Of a stretch of DNA of 64,000 bases, positions 36,480 to 44,598 are shown one piece after another; position 1 is the stretch's first letter, and each line of letters opens with the position of its first letter. The position numbers and the translations under genes are program-made. The DNA comes from Methanomicrobium mobile BP. Its GTDB lineage: Archaea > Halobacteriota > Methanomicrobia > Methanomicrobiales > Methanomicrobiaceae. Location: contig NZ_JOMF01000008.1 of assembly GCF_000711215.1 (NCBI RefSeq), positions 45,314-109,313 of the forward strand. The letters are read 5' to 3'. Below the pieces are notes generated by a model. The model was not told where the DNA came from, ran no database searches, and was given only the letters and a program-made list of their open reading frames with translations.

Positions 36480-37115
36480 TTATTTTATATATTCCAGCAG
36501 CATATCCGCCGCTTCGGTCTCCCGTTCGCCGCCGCACTTTCTGGCAATCGAGATATCGTAGTCTATAAGCTCCTTAAGCTCCGCCGAACGAGATACTGCA
36601 TAGCGTGTGGCATGAACCGTCGCATCGATAATTGCCGCAAAACCGCGGTTGAACGGGCGGACCTGCACGGAGAGAACCTTCTCGTACACGATATTCAGCT
36701 CGAAGATGCAGGACTCCGCGGATTCGCCGGTCTTTACCGCCTTAAACAGCACAAAACTTTCGGCGGATTTCAGCCTGAAAAATCTCTGAACGCATCCTTC
36801 CCCGTCCGCAAAATCCTCCGCAAAGTTTTCGCTTCCGATATCCTCAAAAGCGGTCTTCACGTAAAGAACGGGATCATGGACGATATTTGCGCAGAAGATA
36901 CCGTTTTCGAGGATATTTTCAAGAGTATGCGTCCCCCTGAAGAGAACAAGACGCGATCTGCCGCTCCTGTTGATGATTCCTATCGGCGCGGCATTCGCTC
37001 TGCCGCTGCCGTCGAAGGTAACGGCAATAACCTCGTTTATCCCGCCCGCGATTATCGAGGAGTCGGAACTTCCCGAATCCCCGTTTTTCTTAATTCCTTT
37101 AATATCGCCGTTCAT
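36480..37115 (-). CDS. DUF447 protein (COG2457)
   Basis: A DUF447 family protein related to flavin-binding split barrels; NEVIAVTFDGSGRANAAPIGI is the recognisable start, followed by FCANIVHDPVLYVKTAFED. Function is not established. The ATG at 37115 overlaps the upstream stop as ATGA and is preferred over GTG at 37130. DUF447 genes accompany CitG-like genes in methanogens and in bacteria that use tetrahydromethanopterin, which suggests a role in that cofactor or a related one; this is inference. Confidence 0.78.
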   Translation of the reverse strand: MNGDIKGIKKNGDSGSSDSSIIAGGINEVIAVTFDGSGRANAAPIGIINRSGRSRLVLFRGTHTLENILENGIFCANIVHDPVLYVKTAFEDIGSENFAEDFADGEGCVQRFFRLKSAESFVLFKAVKTGESAESCIFELNIVYEKVLSVQVRPFNRGFAAIIDATVHATRYAVSRSAELKELIDYDISIARKCGGERETEAADMLLEYIK

Positions 37116-38032
37116 CTGTCCCAGTCCCACCCCTCAAGAAGTGCAATGAAAATGCCCGCTATCGTGATATCGGCAAGAGAACCCGGGTTTATACCCCTGC
37201 TCAGACATATGCGGTCGAACTCCTCCGACGTCATCTTCCCGTCAAGCACATCGCGGGCAGTCTCCATCGTCCATCTGCCCGCATCGGCGCCGAGTTTCTT
37301 GACGACAAAAGTATCCGTGTGCTCGGACATGAACCTCAGAAATACCTCGGGAATGGCATCTTTGCCCTTTCCCGACGCAATAAGGGCATCGGCAAACTTC
37401 CGTGTCAGAGCGAATCCGTTCACCCACTCCGCCGCAATCATGTCGTTTGCCGAGGAATATTCCATGACGTCATAAAGCGTCATTCCTTTCCTGCGGAGAT
37501 CCCCGATTGCCGAAGGGCTGTTCACATCCATATCGTCGGACTCGTTCATGCGCACGCTCGTAAGCCCGAACGCGAGATAGAAGAGGACGGCATCGGAGAC
37601 ATTCGTCCGCTGAATAAGCTCCTTTGCCCCCGCGATACCGCGACCTGCGATAAGCGGTATAAGAAGAATAAACGCACCGAAATGCGTGTTGCCGCCGGAA
37701 TGCTGGTTTGTGTCGGAAACGGCGTCATAGATAAGCCTGCCTATACCCGCCGAGAGAAAATCATCACGGTATTCCGGCGGATATCCGGGCCGCAGACCGG
37801 CGATACCCGCGGTACCTCTTTCGGAATCATCGCGGCTCTCAAAGTTTTCGGCGTCCGATAAGGCATCGTGCGCAAGAATTATCGACGATAAAAAATGTTC
37901 GAGTGCCGTGTCATCGTAATCATGACAGCGGTCCACATTTCCGGGTTTCTCTTTGCAGCAGACCTCAAGCATCATGGCGGTCTGCGCAAGTTCGCATAAA
38001 CTCAGGTTCTTTTTCGGATTACTCTTCCGCAT
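37112..38032 (-). CDS. CitG/MdcB-like triphosphoribosyl-dephospho-CoA synthase family protein
   Basis: A helical protein of the CitG family. The signature KPGNVDRCHDYDDTALEHFL and later GGNTHFGAFILLIPL match. Bacterial CitG makes the triphosphoribosyl-dephospho-CoA prosthetic group precursor of citrate lyase; methanogens lack citrate lyase, so this homologue probably makes another nucleotide-linked cofactor. I use ATG 38032, which overlaps the marker 9 stop, though ATG 38068 is possible. Stop overlaps the DUF447 start. Confidence 0.8.
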   Translation of the reverse strand: MRKSNPKKNLSLCELAQTAMMLEVCCKEKPGNVDRCHDYDDTALEHFLSSIILAHDALSDAENFESRDDSERGTAGIAGLRPGYPPEYRDDFLSAGIGRLIYDAVSDTNQHSGGNTHFGAFILLIPLIAGRGIAGAKELIQRTNVSDAVLFYLAFGLTSVRMNESDDMDVNSPSAIGDLRRKGMTLYDVMEYSSANDMIAAEWVNGFALTRKFADALIASGKGKDAIPEVFLRFMSEHTDTFVVKKLGADAGRWTMETARDVLDGKMTSEEFDRICLSRGINPGSLADITIAGIFIALLEGWDWDR

Positions 38033-39176
38033 CGCTCTCGGACACCGCCGGAATTCCTTTTCTCGCATCGAAAATTCTTTTCATAATCTGCTCGGAAAGA
38101 CGGCGTTTGCTACGCATATATTCCCTGTGCGAGAGCTGCTCGCGTTTTAACGAGAGATCCCGAAACATGCAAGGCGTTGACGACTTGCAGCACCATGCCA
38201 GACTGCCGAAGCATGTGCTCTCGCCGGGTGAGAGCTTCGTTCCGGCAACGCTCTCAACCTTGTAGTCATGATATTCCTTGGGACTCACGCCGATTTTGTC
38301 GAGGAAGGGAATCAGCGGACAGCGTTTTACGGGCATGCAGCAGAAAGCAAGACTGCGTATATCACCGCCGCGGCAGAGCTGCTTTGGGGAGTTGTACCAT
38401 CCGCTCTCTTTCGCCTGAACCTCGATGCCGGCTCGGATGCCCGAAAGGGTTGCATTATCCGCATGACGACCGAGCGAGACAATGTCGGCACCGTGCGAGA
38501 ACATGTCTCTCGCGGCCTCGAAATCGTTTATCGAGTTATTGGCGATTATCAGAATATTGCAGTTATTTCTTATCTCTTTCAGTTTTGCGGTCCCGAAATC
38601 CATAAGATCGACGTGGATTATGTCCGCACCCACATCGTCAATGACTGCGGCAAGAGCGGCATCGTCATCGCTTACGCCGGCGCGAATCTTTACCGAGACA
38701 ACGGCGCCCGCATCCTTCAATGCACGGATTATCCCTGCGAGTTTTTCGGTATTCTTGAGCAGGTATTCTCCCGCACCCGCCCCGACCATCGCCGGCTGAA
38801 GACAGTGTGCGTCTATCTCATATATGACATCCTTTCCGACGGCATTAAAGACGTTTATGAACGATTGCGGCTCGCAACCGCGAAGATTCAGACCCGTAAG
38901 AACGCCGCTGTCCTTTAACTTTGATACCTCTTCTTTTATTGTCGCAATCGGATCGTCGGAGAGGAACTCGGCTCTGCCGCTCTTTTCCATCTCTTTACCT
39001 GCGCCGATTGTCGGCTCATCCGTCGAGTATCCGCCGATAAACGCAATTCCGCAGTTATCCTTGCGTGCCAGAACATAATCGGCGTCGGTAATCCCCGCCA
39101 TCGACGCAAGTGCTATTGGTGTATTTACAGTTCGTCCGTTAATCTCAAGTTCGTACAGGTCGTAGGAATCCGTCAT
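38019..39176 (-). CDS. Methanogenesis marker protein 9
   Basis: A TIM-barrel protein related to dihydrouridine synthases in its first 250 residues, followed by the cysteine-rich methanogenesis marker 9 domain: LCRGGDIRSLAFCCMPVKRC and STCFGSLAWCCKS, with many conserved Cys residues that could hold an Fe-S cluster. It is restricted to methanogens and relatives. The function is unknown. ATG 39176 overlaps the stop of the nuclease gene as ATGA, and the CitG-like gene follows with overlap, so the four genes are one operon. Confidence 0.88.
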   Translation of the reverse strand: MTDSYDLYELEINGRTVNTPIALASMAGITDADYVLARKDNCGIAFIGGYSTDEPTIGAGKEMEKSGRAEFLSDDPIATIKEEVSKLKDSGVLTGLNLRGCEPQSFINVFNAVGKDVIYEIDAHCLQPAMVGAGAGEYLLKNTEKLAGIIRALKDAGAVVSVKIRAGVSDDDAALAAVIDDVGADIIHVDLMDFGTAKLKEIRNNCNILIIANNSINDFEAARDMFSHGADIVSLGRHADNATLSGIRAGIEVQAKESGWYNSPKQLCRGGDIRSLAFCCMPVKRCPLIPFLDKIGVSPKEYHDYKVESVAGTKLSPGESTCFGSLAWCCKSSTPCMFRDLSLKREQLSHREYMRSKRRLSEQIMKRIFDARKGIPAVSESDAEE

Positions 39177-39673
39177 TCTTCAATACCATTTGTGTTCAAT
39201 ATATCTAATTCCTTTTGATAAAGTCCCTCGAGAACGTAACCGCCCTTAGACCTCGTCAGTTCCGTTCCCTCGCGGACAATCTCGTCCAGCGATATCCCGG
39301 GCGCCGTCTCCCTTATCCGAAGAACGGTCTGCCACGGAATCATGAACGCTCGATTGGGCTTTCCGCCGCCGCTGCGGAACTCCACGGCAAGAAAACCCTT
39401 TCTGCCCGTTTTGCCGATGAAATCCTTTATTGCATCTATCTGATGCACTCCGTCCTTATCCTCGTGAAAATGCTGCTTGAAATAGATTTTTTTGCCTTTC
39501 AGCGACTTGCATTCGACCGCAAGATAATATTGCGGGTTAAGGGAGTCGACAAGGATATCGACATACTGTGTATTGTATTTGGACTGTTTAAGGCGGTATG
39601 CATAGCCTTTGAGACCGTTATCCTCGAAATATCTGTTCAGGCAGTGTACCATATCCCTCTCGAAATCAGCCAT
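39173..39673 (-). CDS. PD-(D/E)XK-type nuclease
   Basis: A 166-residue protein with the core of a restriction-like nuclease: YVDILVDS, AVECKSLKGK (the E-x-K motif), and HQIDAIKDFI. It resembles archaeal Hjc-like or RecU-like proteins without a close match that I can name. The start at ATG 39673 begins the conserved part; the frame is open for 52 more codons upstream but these fall in an 8-unit tandem repeat. It leads the operon with methanogenesis marker 9. Confidence 0.75.
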   Translation of the reverse strand: MADFERDMVHCLNRYFEDNGLKGYAYRLKQSKYNTQYVDILVDSLNPQYYLAVECKSLKGKKIYFKQHFHEDKDGVHQIDAIKDFIGKTGRKGFLAVEFRSGGGKPNRAFMIPWQTVLRIRETAPGISLDEIVREGTELTRSKGGYVLEGLYQKELDILNTNGIEE

Positions 39674-39674
39674 C

Positions 39675-39794
39675 GTATTCCATCCGTATATATTCAATCC
39701 GTATGTATTACATCCGCATGTATTCCATTCGCATGTATTCCATCCGTATATATTCAATCCGTATGTATTCCATACGTATGTATTCCATTCGTAT
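39675..39794. repeat. 15-bp tandem repeat, eight copies
   Basis: Eight consecutive 15-base units of the type GTATTCCATCCGTAT run from 39675 to 39794; units 1-2 equal units 5-6, giving a 60-base higher-order pattern. The array begins one base upstream of the nuclease ATG, so it forms the 5' leader of that transcript. Since 15 is a multiple of three, it is in frame with the gene and would code for NTYGL/NIYGW-type repeats if translated. Confidence 0.9.
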
Positions 39795-39914
39795 ATCTGT
39801 TGGCGATGAAAAGACAAAAAACAGATCAAAGACTTTTGAATTGTTTAAGGCGCATGGAGACCCGCGGCATAAACCAGTAACTATTTTATTGAATATTGTA
39901 ATAAATAATATGAT

Positions 39915-40319
39915 ATGTCAAAGACAGGATTCTTACTTGTAGGGCACGGCAGTACAAAACCCTACAATAAACAGCTTATTGAGAACACAGCCAAACTGAT
40001 TGCACAGAAAGAAAAGGACTACATTGTCAAATGTGCTTTCATGGAGAACAGCACCCCGTCAATCCCCGAGATCATAGAAACGTTCAGAAACGAAGACATC
40101 GACAAAATGCTCGTTGTTCCTCTCTTCCTTGCAAGAGGCGTTCACATTGACGTGGATATCCCCGAGATCCTCGGCATTCCCGAATGCGGACACAGAGGCA
40201 CGTTCAAGACGGCAAAAGGCGAGATTCCGCTGGTCTTTGCAAGCCCTATCGGCGACAACCCGATGCTTGCCGATCTTATGATCTCGAGTGCAAAGAATGC
40301 ATTAAAAGAATATTTATAA
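39915..40319 (+). CDS. cfbA: Sirohydrochlorin nickelochelatase CfbA
   Basis: The short (134-residue) class II chelatase that inserts Ni into sirohydrochlorin, the first step of coenzyme F430 synthesis. FLLVGHGSTKPYN gives one metal/porphyrin His motif and PLFLARGVHIDVDIPEIL the other. ATG 39915 begins the gene close behind a TATA-like TTTATTGAATATTG, so the leader is short. It heads the cluster cfbA-cfbE-cfbD-cfbB. Confidence 0.95.
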   Translation: MSKTGFLLVGHGSTKPYNKQLIENTAKLIAQKEKDYIVKCAFMENSTPSIPEIIETFRNEDIDKMLVVPLFLARGVHIDVDIPEILGIPECGHRGTFKTAKGEIPLVFASPIGDNPMLADLMISSAKNALKEYL

Positions 40320-40335
40320 CCTTTTTTCCGGAAAA

Positions 40336-41718
40336 ATGAACATACTGGTGCTTGACACCATTCACGGCGGAAAGACGATTGCCGGGTATCTGACGGCATC
40401 GGGCTGTATCTGCGATACGGTCGATGTCTACAGGCACGAAAGCGGCATATCCGAAGACGAAGCCGTCCGCAATCTGACTCTTAAGAGATATGACTTTGTC
40501 TGTGCGCCCGTTCATTTAAGCCCCGGGCATTGTATCCTGAAAAGCGCCGCCGCCGAAGGCATCCCCGTAATCTCACACCACGAGGTCGTATCCCTTATCG
40601 TATCGGGATTATCCGATACCGATTCGAATTCGGAGAATACGAAGCCGATTATCGAGATTACGGGCACGCGCGGGAAGACCACGACCGCATATGCCCTCTC
40701 GCATATGCTCTCCCGCGTAATCCCGCAAAAAAATAAGACAAATGATTCCGAAACAGGCGAATCGGGGATTCTTCACACCTCACGCGAGACCGTGACCGTT
40801 CCCGACGGCAGAGTTCTACAGAGAGTCAGCATAACGCCGGCAAGCTCCATAATGCCCGCATTATACGCATTAAAGAACAATCTCTGGTTAGTTGCCGAGG
40901 AATCCCTCGGAGTATGCGGTTTCGGAAACCTTGCCGTGCTGACCTCAACCGAGGACTACCCCTGCGCCGATAAAAAACGCAGTGCTCTTGCCGTAAAACT
41001 CGCTTCGATGGCGAAATGCGGAAGAGTTCTTGTCGGATACGGCGCCGATAAAAGAAAAGTCCTTGAGACGATTGAGAGCCTTCCGCAGTCGCAGAGAATA
41101 CCCGAGGAGAGGCTTTTCTTTGCATCCGATGCCGTCCGCGTCGAAGACGGAGTATGCGGTTACGGCAACGGCAGCGGTGGATTTTCAAATCCGCTCCTGT
41201 ATCTTGAAGGCTATAAGCAGGCGATAGCAACCGCCGCCGCTGCCGCCTGCCTGCTCGGATATAACCCCGATTCTCTGAGCGGATTTACATCCGTGCCCGG
41301 ACGCCTCTCGCTTACCCGCGAGAACGGCATCACGGTCATAGACAACTCAAACAGCGGCACCAACAGGAACACGTCGGTTATTGCCGCAGAATACGCACGC
41401 AGAACAGAAAATGCCGGCATTATCCTCGTAATCGGCATCGAGTCCGAAACCGTCTGCGAAGGCTTCCCGAAAGAGGACGTAACATCGGCAATCACCGAGA
41501 TAAAGCCGGAATGCGCGGTAGTTGTCGGCGATTCGCTTAAAGGCATAGTGCAGGAGGATTTCGACAACACTTCCGACAACACTATAATTTATCATGCCGA
41601 TAATCTTGAATCAGGCAGAAAGAGGGCGCTCGAGATTGCGAGGGTATCGGGCAATGAAGCAAAACAGGGAGATTGCGGCGGAAAAACCGTAGTTCTCTGC
41701 GTAAAAACATGGAGGTAA
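40336..41718 (+). CDS. cfbE: Coenzyme F430 synthetase CfbE
   Basis: A Mur ligase-like ATP-dependent enzyme that closes the last carbocyclic ring of F430. The P-loop is EITGTRGKTTTA (near residue 112), preceded by an N-terminal domain starting VLDTIHGGKTIA. VIDNSNSGTNRNTS lies in the later ligase part. At 460 residues it has the family length. It follows cfbA by 16 bases. The stop codon region holds GGAGGT, the ribosome site of cfbD. Confidence 0.95.
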   Translation: MNILVLDTIHGGKTIAGYLTASGCICDTVDVYRHESGISEDEAVRNLTLKRYDFVCAPVHLSPGHCILKSAAAEGIPVISHHEVVSLIVSGLSDTDSNSENTKPIIEITGTRGKTTTAYALSHMLSRVIPQKNKTNDSETGESGILHTSRETVTVPDGRVLQRVSITPASSIMPALYALKNNLWLVAEESLGVCGFGNLAVLTSTEDYPCADKKRSALAVKLASMAKCGRVLVGYGADKRKVLETIESLPQSQRIPEERLFFASDAVRVEDGVCGYGNGSGGFSNPLLYLEGYKQAIATAAAAACLLGYNPDSLSGFTSVPGRLSLTRENGITVIDNSNSGTNRNTSVIAAEYARRTENAGIILVIGIESETVCEGFPKEDVTSAITEIKPECAVVVGDSLKGIVQEDFDNTSDNTIIYHADNLESGRKRALEIARVSGNEAKQGDCGGKTVVLCVKTWR

Positions 41719-41722
41719 AAAC

Positions 41723-42808
41723 ATGGAATACATACAGCCAAGACCGAGTTCAATCGTCGCGGGACTCTATACGGTAAGAGATCTCGGCGTCGACGTCGCA
41801 ATTCTGCACGGACCGTCGGGGTGCTCGTTCAAGCATGCACGTCTCCTCGAAGAGGACGGACTGAGAGTGCTCACCACATCTCTTGCCGACAACGAGTTCA
41901 TCTTCGGCGGTCACGACATACTCGTAAAAGTGCTCAAATTCGCCGAAAAAGAGTTCAAACCGCGACGAATTGCCGTCGTCGGAACATGTGTCGCCATGAT
42001 TATCGGAGAGGACATGCAGGCGGCGATAGACGATTCAGGCATAAGCACCCCGGCAATCGCGGTCAATATCCACGCCGGATTCAGGGAAAACATCGACGGC
42101 GTCATTGCGGCACTTGAGCCCGCAGCCGATGCGGGGTGGATAGACGAAGATGAACTCGAACGCCAGAAAGTCCTCCTCCGTGCCGCAAATCAGGTGGAGC
42201 GTGCTCGCGGTGCGGCGTATAAGCCCTATGTGCAACCGCATCGCGGCGACCTTAAGCATGTCGTCGCAAAAAGACTCCTCGAACTTGCAAAGGAAGGCAA
42301 AAAGGGTGTTGCCATCCTCAACGCCAAGAAAGAGACGGCATACATGTTTGCCGACGTCCTGACCGCATTCCGCGAAGCCTGTCCGGATGCGGACGTGCAG
42401 TATATAGCAAACCTCGAAGCACGCGGTCTTCCTAAAGTCAGGGAGGATGCCAAAAACATCCTTCTCGGACTTGAAAAAGCGGGAATTGCCGAAGGAAAGA
42501 ACCTCAAACTCATCGGCGCACTCGACGAATACGGCGCAAACGGCGAAAAACTCGGTGCGGCTCTCAAAGAGATTAAACCCGATTTCGCGATTATATCGGG
42601 AGTGCCGCATGCAATCGCTCCCGAATACCTTGAAGGAATCGAGGTCTTCTCGGTAACGAACGGTCCGAGACAGTATCAGCCGCTGAAAGAGTTCGGACAT
42701 GACCATGTTGTCGTCGAGATTGACCTTCATCCAAAGACTCTCGGCGTCAGGGAGATTGTCCCCAGCGAGTTCGGAGATGTCATCCGCTCGCTAAAAGACG
42801 AATCCTAA
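41723..42808 (+). CDS. cfbD: Ni-sirohydrochlorin a,c-diamide reductive cyclase subunit CfbD
   Basis: A NifD-like protein that, with the NifH-like partner CfbC, performs the six-electron reduction and lactam formation on Ni-sirohydrochlorin a,c-diamide. HGPSGCSFKHARL and VVGTCVAMIIGED supply cysteine ligands for the iron-sulfur cluster. The strong ribosome site GGAGGT overlaps the cfbE stop, showing coupling. Length (361) is typical. CfbC is not encoded in this window. Confidence 0.95.
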   Translation: MEYIQPRPSSIVAGLYTVRDLGVDVAILHGPSGCSFKHARLLEEDGLRVLTTSLADNEFIFGGHDILVKVLKFAEKEFKPRRIAVVGTCVAMIIGEDMQAAIDDSGISTPAIAVNIHAGFRENIDGVIAALEPAADAGWIDEDELERQKVLLRAANQVERARGAAYKPYVQPHRGDLKHVVAKRLLELAKEGKKGVAILNAKKETAYMFADVLTAFREACPDADVQYIANLEARGLPKVREDAKNILLGLEKAGIAEGKNLKLIGALDEYGANGEKLGAALKEIKPDFAIISGVPHAIAPEYLEGIEVFSVTNGPRQYQPLKEFGHDHVVVEIDLHPKTLGVREIVPSEFGDVIRSLKDES

Positions 42809-42908
42809 GAGAATCGGGAAGTGCAGCGAAGTGCAATACGGGCATTGAGGGCATTAAGAAGGGACATAATAGAATGGCATCAAGAATGAGATTCAAGAGG
42901 GAGATAAA

Positions 42909-44285
42909 ATGAAGAGTTTTCTCATAACCGGAGACAGATCAAGTAGCGGAAAGACAAGCATAACGCTGGGCATTTCCGCCGTTCTTGCGAGAGAATACAA
43001 AGTCCAGCCCTTCAAAGTCGCGATGGACTACATTGACCCTTCGTATCTTACCGGCGTCACCGGCAGAATGTGCCGAAATCTGGACAGCTATGTAATGTCG
43101 GAGGAGCAGCTTAGGGCATCCTACGACAATGCACGTGCCGATGCGGATATTGCCGTCATTGAAGGCGTAAGAGGACTCTACGAGGGCTCGGAAGCTCTTT
43201 CCGACAAGGGTTCGACGGCGGAGGTTGCCAAGATGCTCGACCAGAACGTGATAATGGTCTTAAACGCAAGGAGCATTACGCGCAGTGCCGCCGCGATAGT
43301 AAAGGGATTCTGCGACTTTGACCCCGCGATAAAGATTAAAGGCGTCATCCTGAATCAGATAATCAGCGATAAGCACAAAGAGAAGGCATCGATTGCGATT
43401 GAGCACTCAACCGGCATCCCAGTCATAGGCGCAATCCCCAGAAACGAGGAGATGGGGCTTACCATGCGGCATCTCGGTCTTATCCCCTACCTTGAGGGGA
43501 AAGGCGATGCGGAATTTCTCAAGCGCGTAAACAAGGTTGCCGATATCGTCGAGAAGAACACGGATATGGATGCACTTCTCTCAATCGCGGGTGAAATCCC
43601 CGCTCCTTCGGAAAAGCCGGAGATCTTCAGGGCGAAATCCGACGGCTGCGACCTCAAAGTCGGAGTCGCGGTTGACGAGGCATTCAACTTCTACTATAAC
43701 GATATCTTTGACATCCTGCCGTCTTTAGGCGCCGAAGTCATAAAATTCAGTCCGATTCACGACCGCCTTCCCGATGCCGACGGATACATCTTCGGCGGCG
43801 GCTACCCCGAGATCTTTGCAAAAGAACTTGAGGCTAACGACAGAATGCGTGAGGCGGTAAGGGAAATCTCGCGGAACGGAACGCCGATATATGCCGAATG
43901 CGGAGGTCTCATCTATCTTACCGAAAACATAATCCTGAAGGAAGGCTGGGAAGGACGGACTGCCGATGAATCATACGAGCTTGCGGGCGTATTCAAAGGA
44001 AAGACGCGTATGCCGACAAAGCGGGTCATAGGCTACGTCGACGGCGTCTCAGACTCCCGTTCGCCGATGGGCGCAGGCTCTTTCAGCGGGCACGAATTCC
44101 ACCATTCCGATGTCATTCTCTCCGACGATACGCATTATTCCTACAGGCTCTCACGCGGCAACGGAATCAGAGACGGGCTTGACGGCGCCGTTTCGCACAA
44201 TACGCTTGCATCCTACACTCATCTGCATCCCGTCGCATCTTACGGGATGTTCAGGAATTTCACGGAAAAAATGCGCTCGCAGTGA
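42909..44285 (+). CDS. cfbB: Ni-sirohydrochlorin a,c-diamide synthase CfbB
   Basis: A CbiA-like amidotransferase that amidates the a and c acetate groups of Ni-sirohydrochlorin. The N-terminal ATP-binding domain starts FLITGDRSSSGKTSITLGI. The C-terminal glutaminase-like domain has GGGYPEIFAKELEAN and PIYAECGGLIYL, with the nucleophile Cys, then HEFHHSD. GAGGGAG before ATG 42909 is a good ribosome site. It lies 100 bases after cfbD. Confidence 0.95.
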   Translation: MKSFLITGDRSSSGKTSITLGISAVLAREYKVQPFKVAMDYIDPSYLTGVTGRMCRNLDSYVMSEEQLRASYDNARADADIAVIEGVRGLYEGSEALSDKGSTAEVAKMLDQNVIMVLNARSITRSAAAIVKGFCDFDPAIKIKGVILNQIISDKHKEKASIAIEHSTGIPVIGAIPRNEEMGLTMRHLGLIPYLEGKGDAEFLKRVNKVADIVEKNTDMDALLSIAGEIPAPSEKPEIFRAKSDGCDLKVGVAVDEAFNFYYNDIFDILPSLGAEVIKFSPIHDRLPDADGYIFGGGYPEIFAKELEANDRMREAVREISRNGTPIYAECGGLIYLTENIILKEGWEGRTADESYELAGVFKGKTRMPTKRVIGYVDGVSDSRSPMGAGSFSGHEFHHSDVILSDDTHYSYRLSRGNGIRDGLDGAVSHNTLASYTHLHPVASYGMFRNFTEKMRSQ

Positions 44286-44443
44286 TACGGCGATACAATT
44301 CGGATACAATCGGAATACAATCACAAATTACCTTTTTTCGTGCAGCAAAACTGTCCCCGCGGAGCGATTTTATTTTAAAATCACAACCTATATATGCAAT
44401 TTCTGAGAATATATTAAGGCAATCATTCTGATAGTGATTCCGT

Positions 44444-44516
44444 GCTGATATAGTGTAGAGGCCAATCATGCCGGCCTTTCACGCCGGCGACTCGGGTTCA
44501 AATCCCGATATCAGCA
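44444..44516 (+). tRNA. tRNA-Glu (anticodon TTC)
   Basis: The acceptor stem pairs GCTGATA with TATCAGC and is followed by discriminator A. The anticodon stem CCGGC/GCCGG encloses CTTTCAC, giving anticodon TTC. The T-arm has GGTTCAAATCC. No CCA is encoded. TATA-like GAATATATT (44407-44415) lies about 30 bases upstream, and an oligo-T stretch follows. Confidence 0.96.
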
Positions 44517-44530
44517 CTTTTTGTTCTTTT
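44517..44530 (+). terminator. Oligo-T terminator of tRNA-Glu
   Basis: CTTTTTGTTCTTTT directly follows the tRNA discriminator base, as expected for archaeal termination at T runs. Confidence 0.55.
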
Positions 44531-44598
44531 ACATTTGCCCGTTCTAATTGTAACTCAACTTTTGCCCGTTTCGGTTATAACCCAACATTTTGCACGTT

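Noticed and set aside
39674-39829. N-terminal extension of the nuclease through the 15-bp repeat
   Set aside because: The extra 52 codons are mainly repeat-derived Asn/Thr/Tyr/Trp units; the conserved nuclease fold starts at ATG 39673. Kept only as a possible variable leader.
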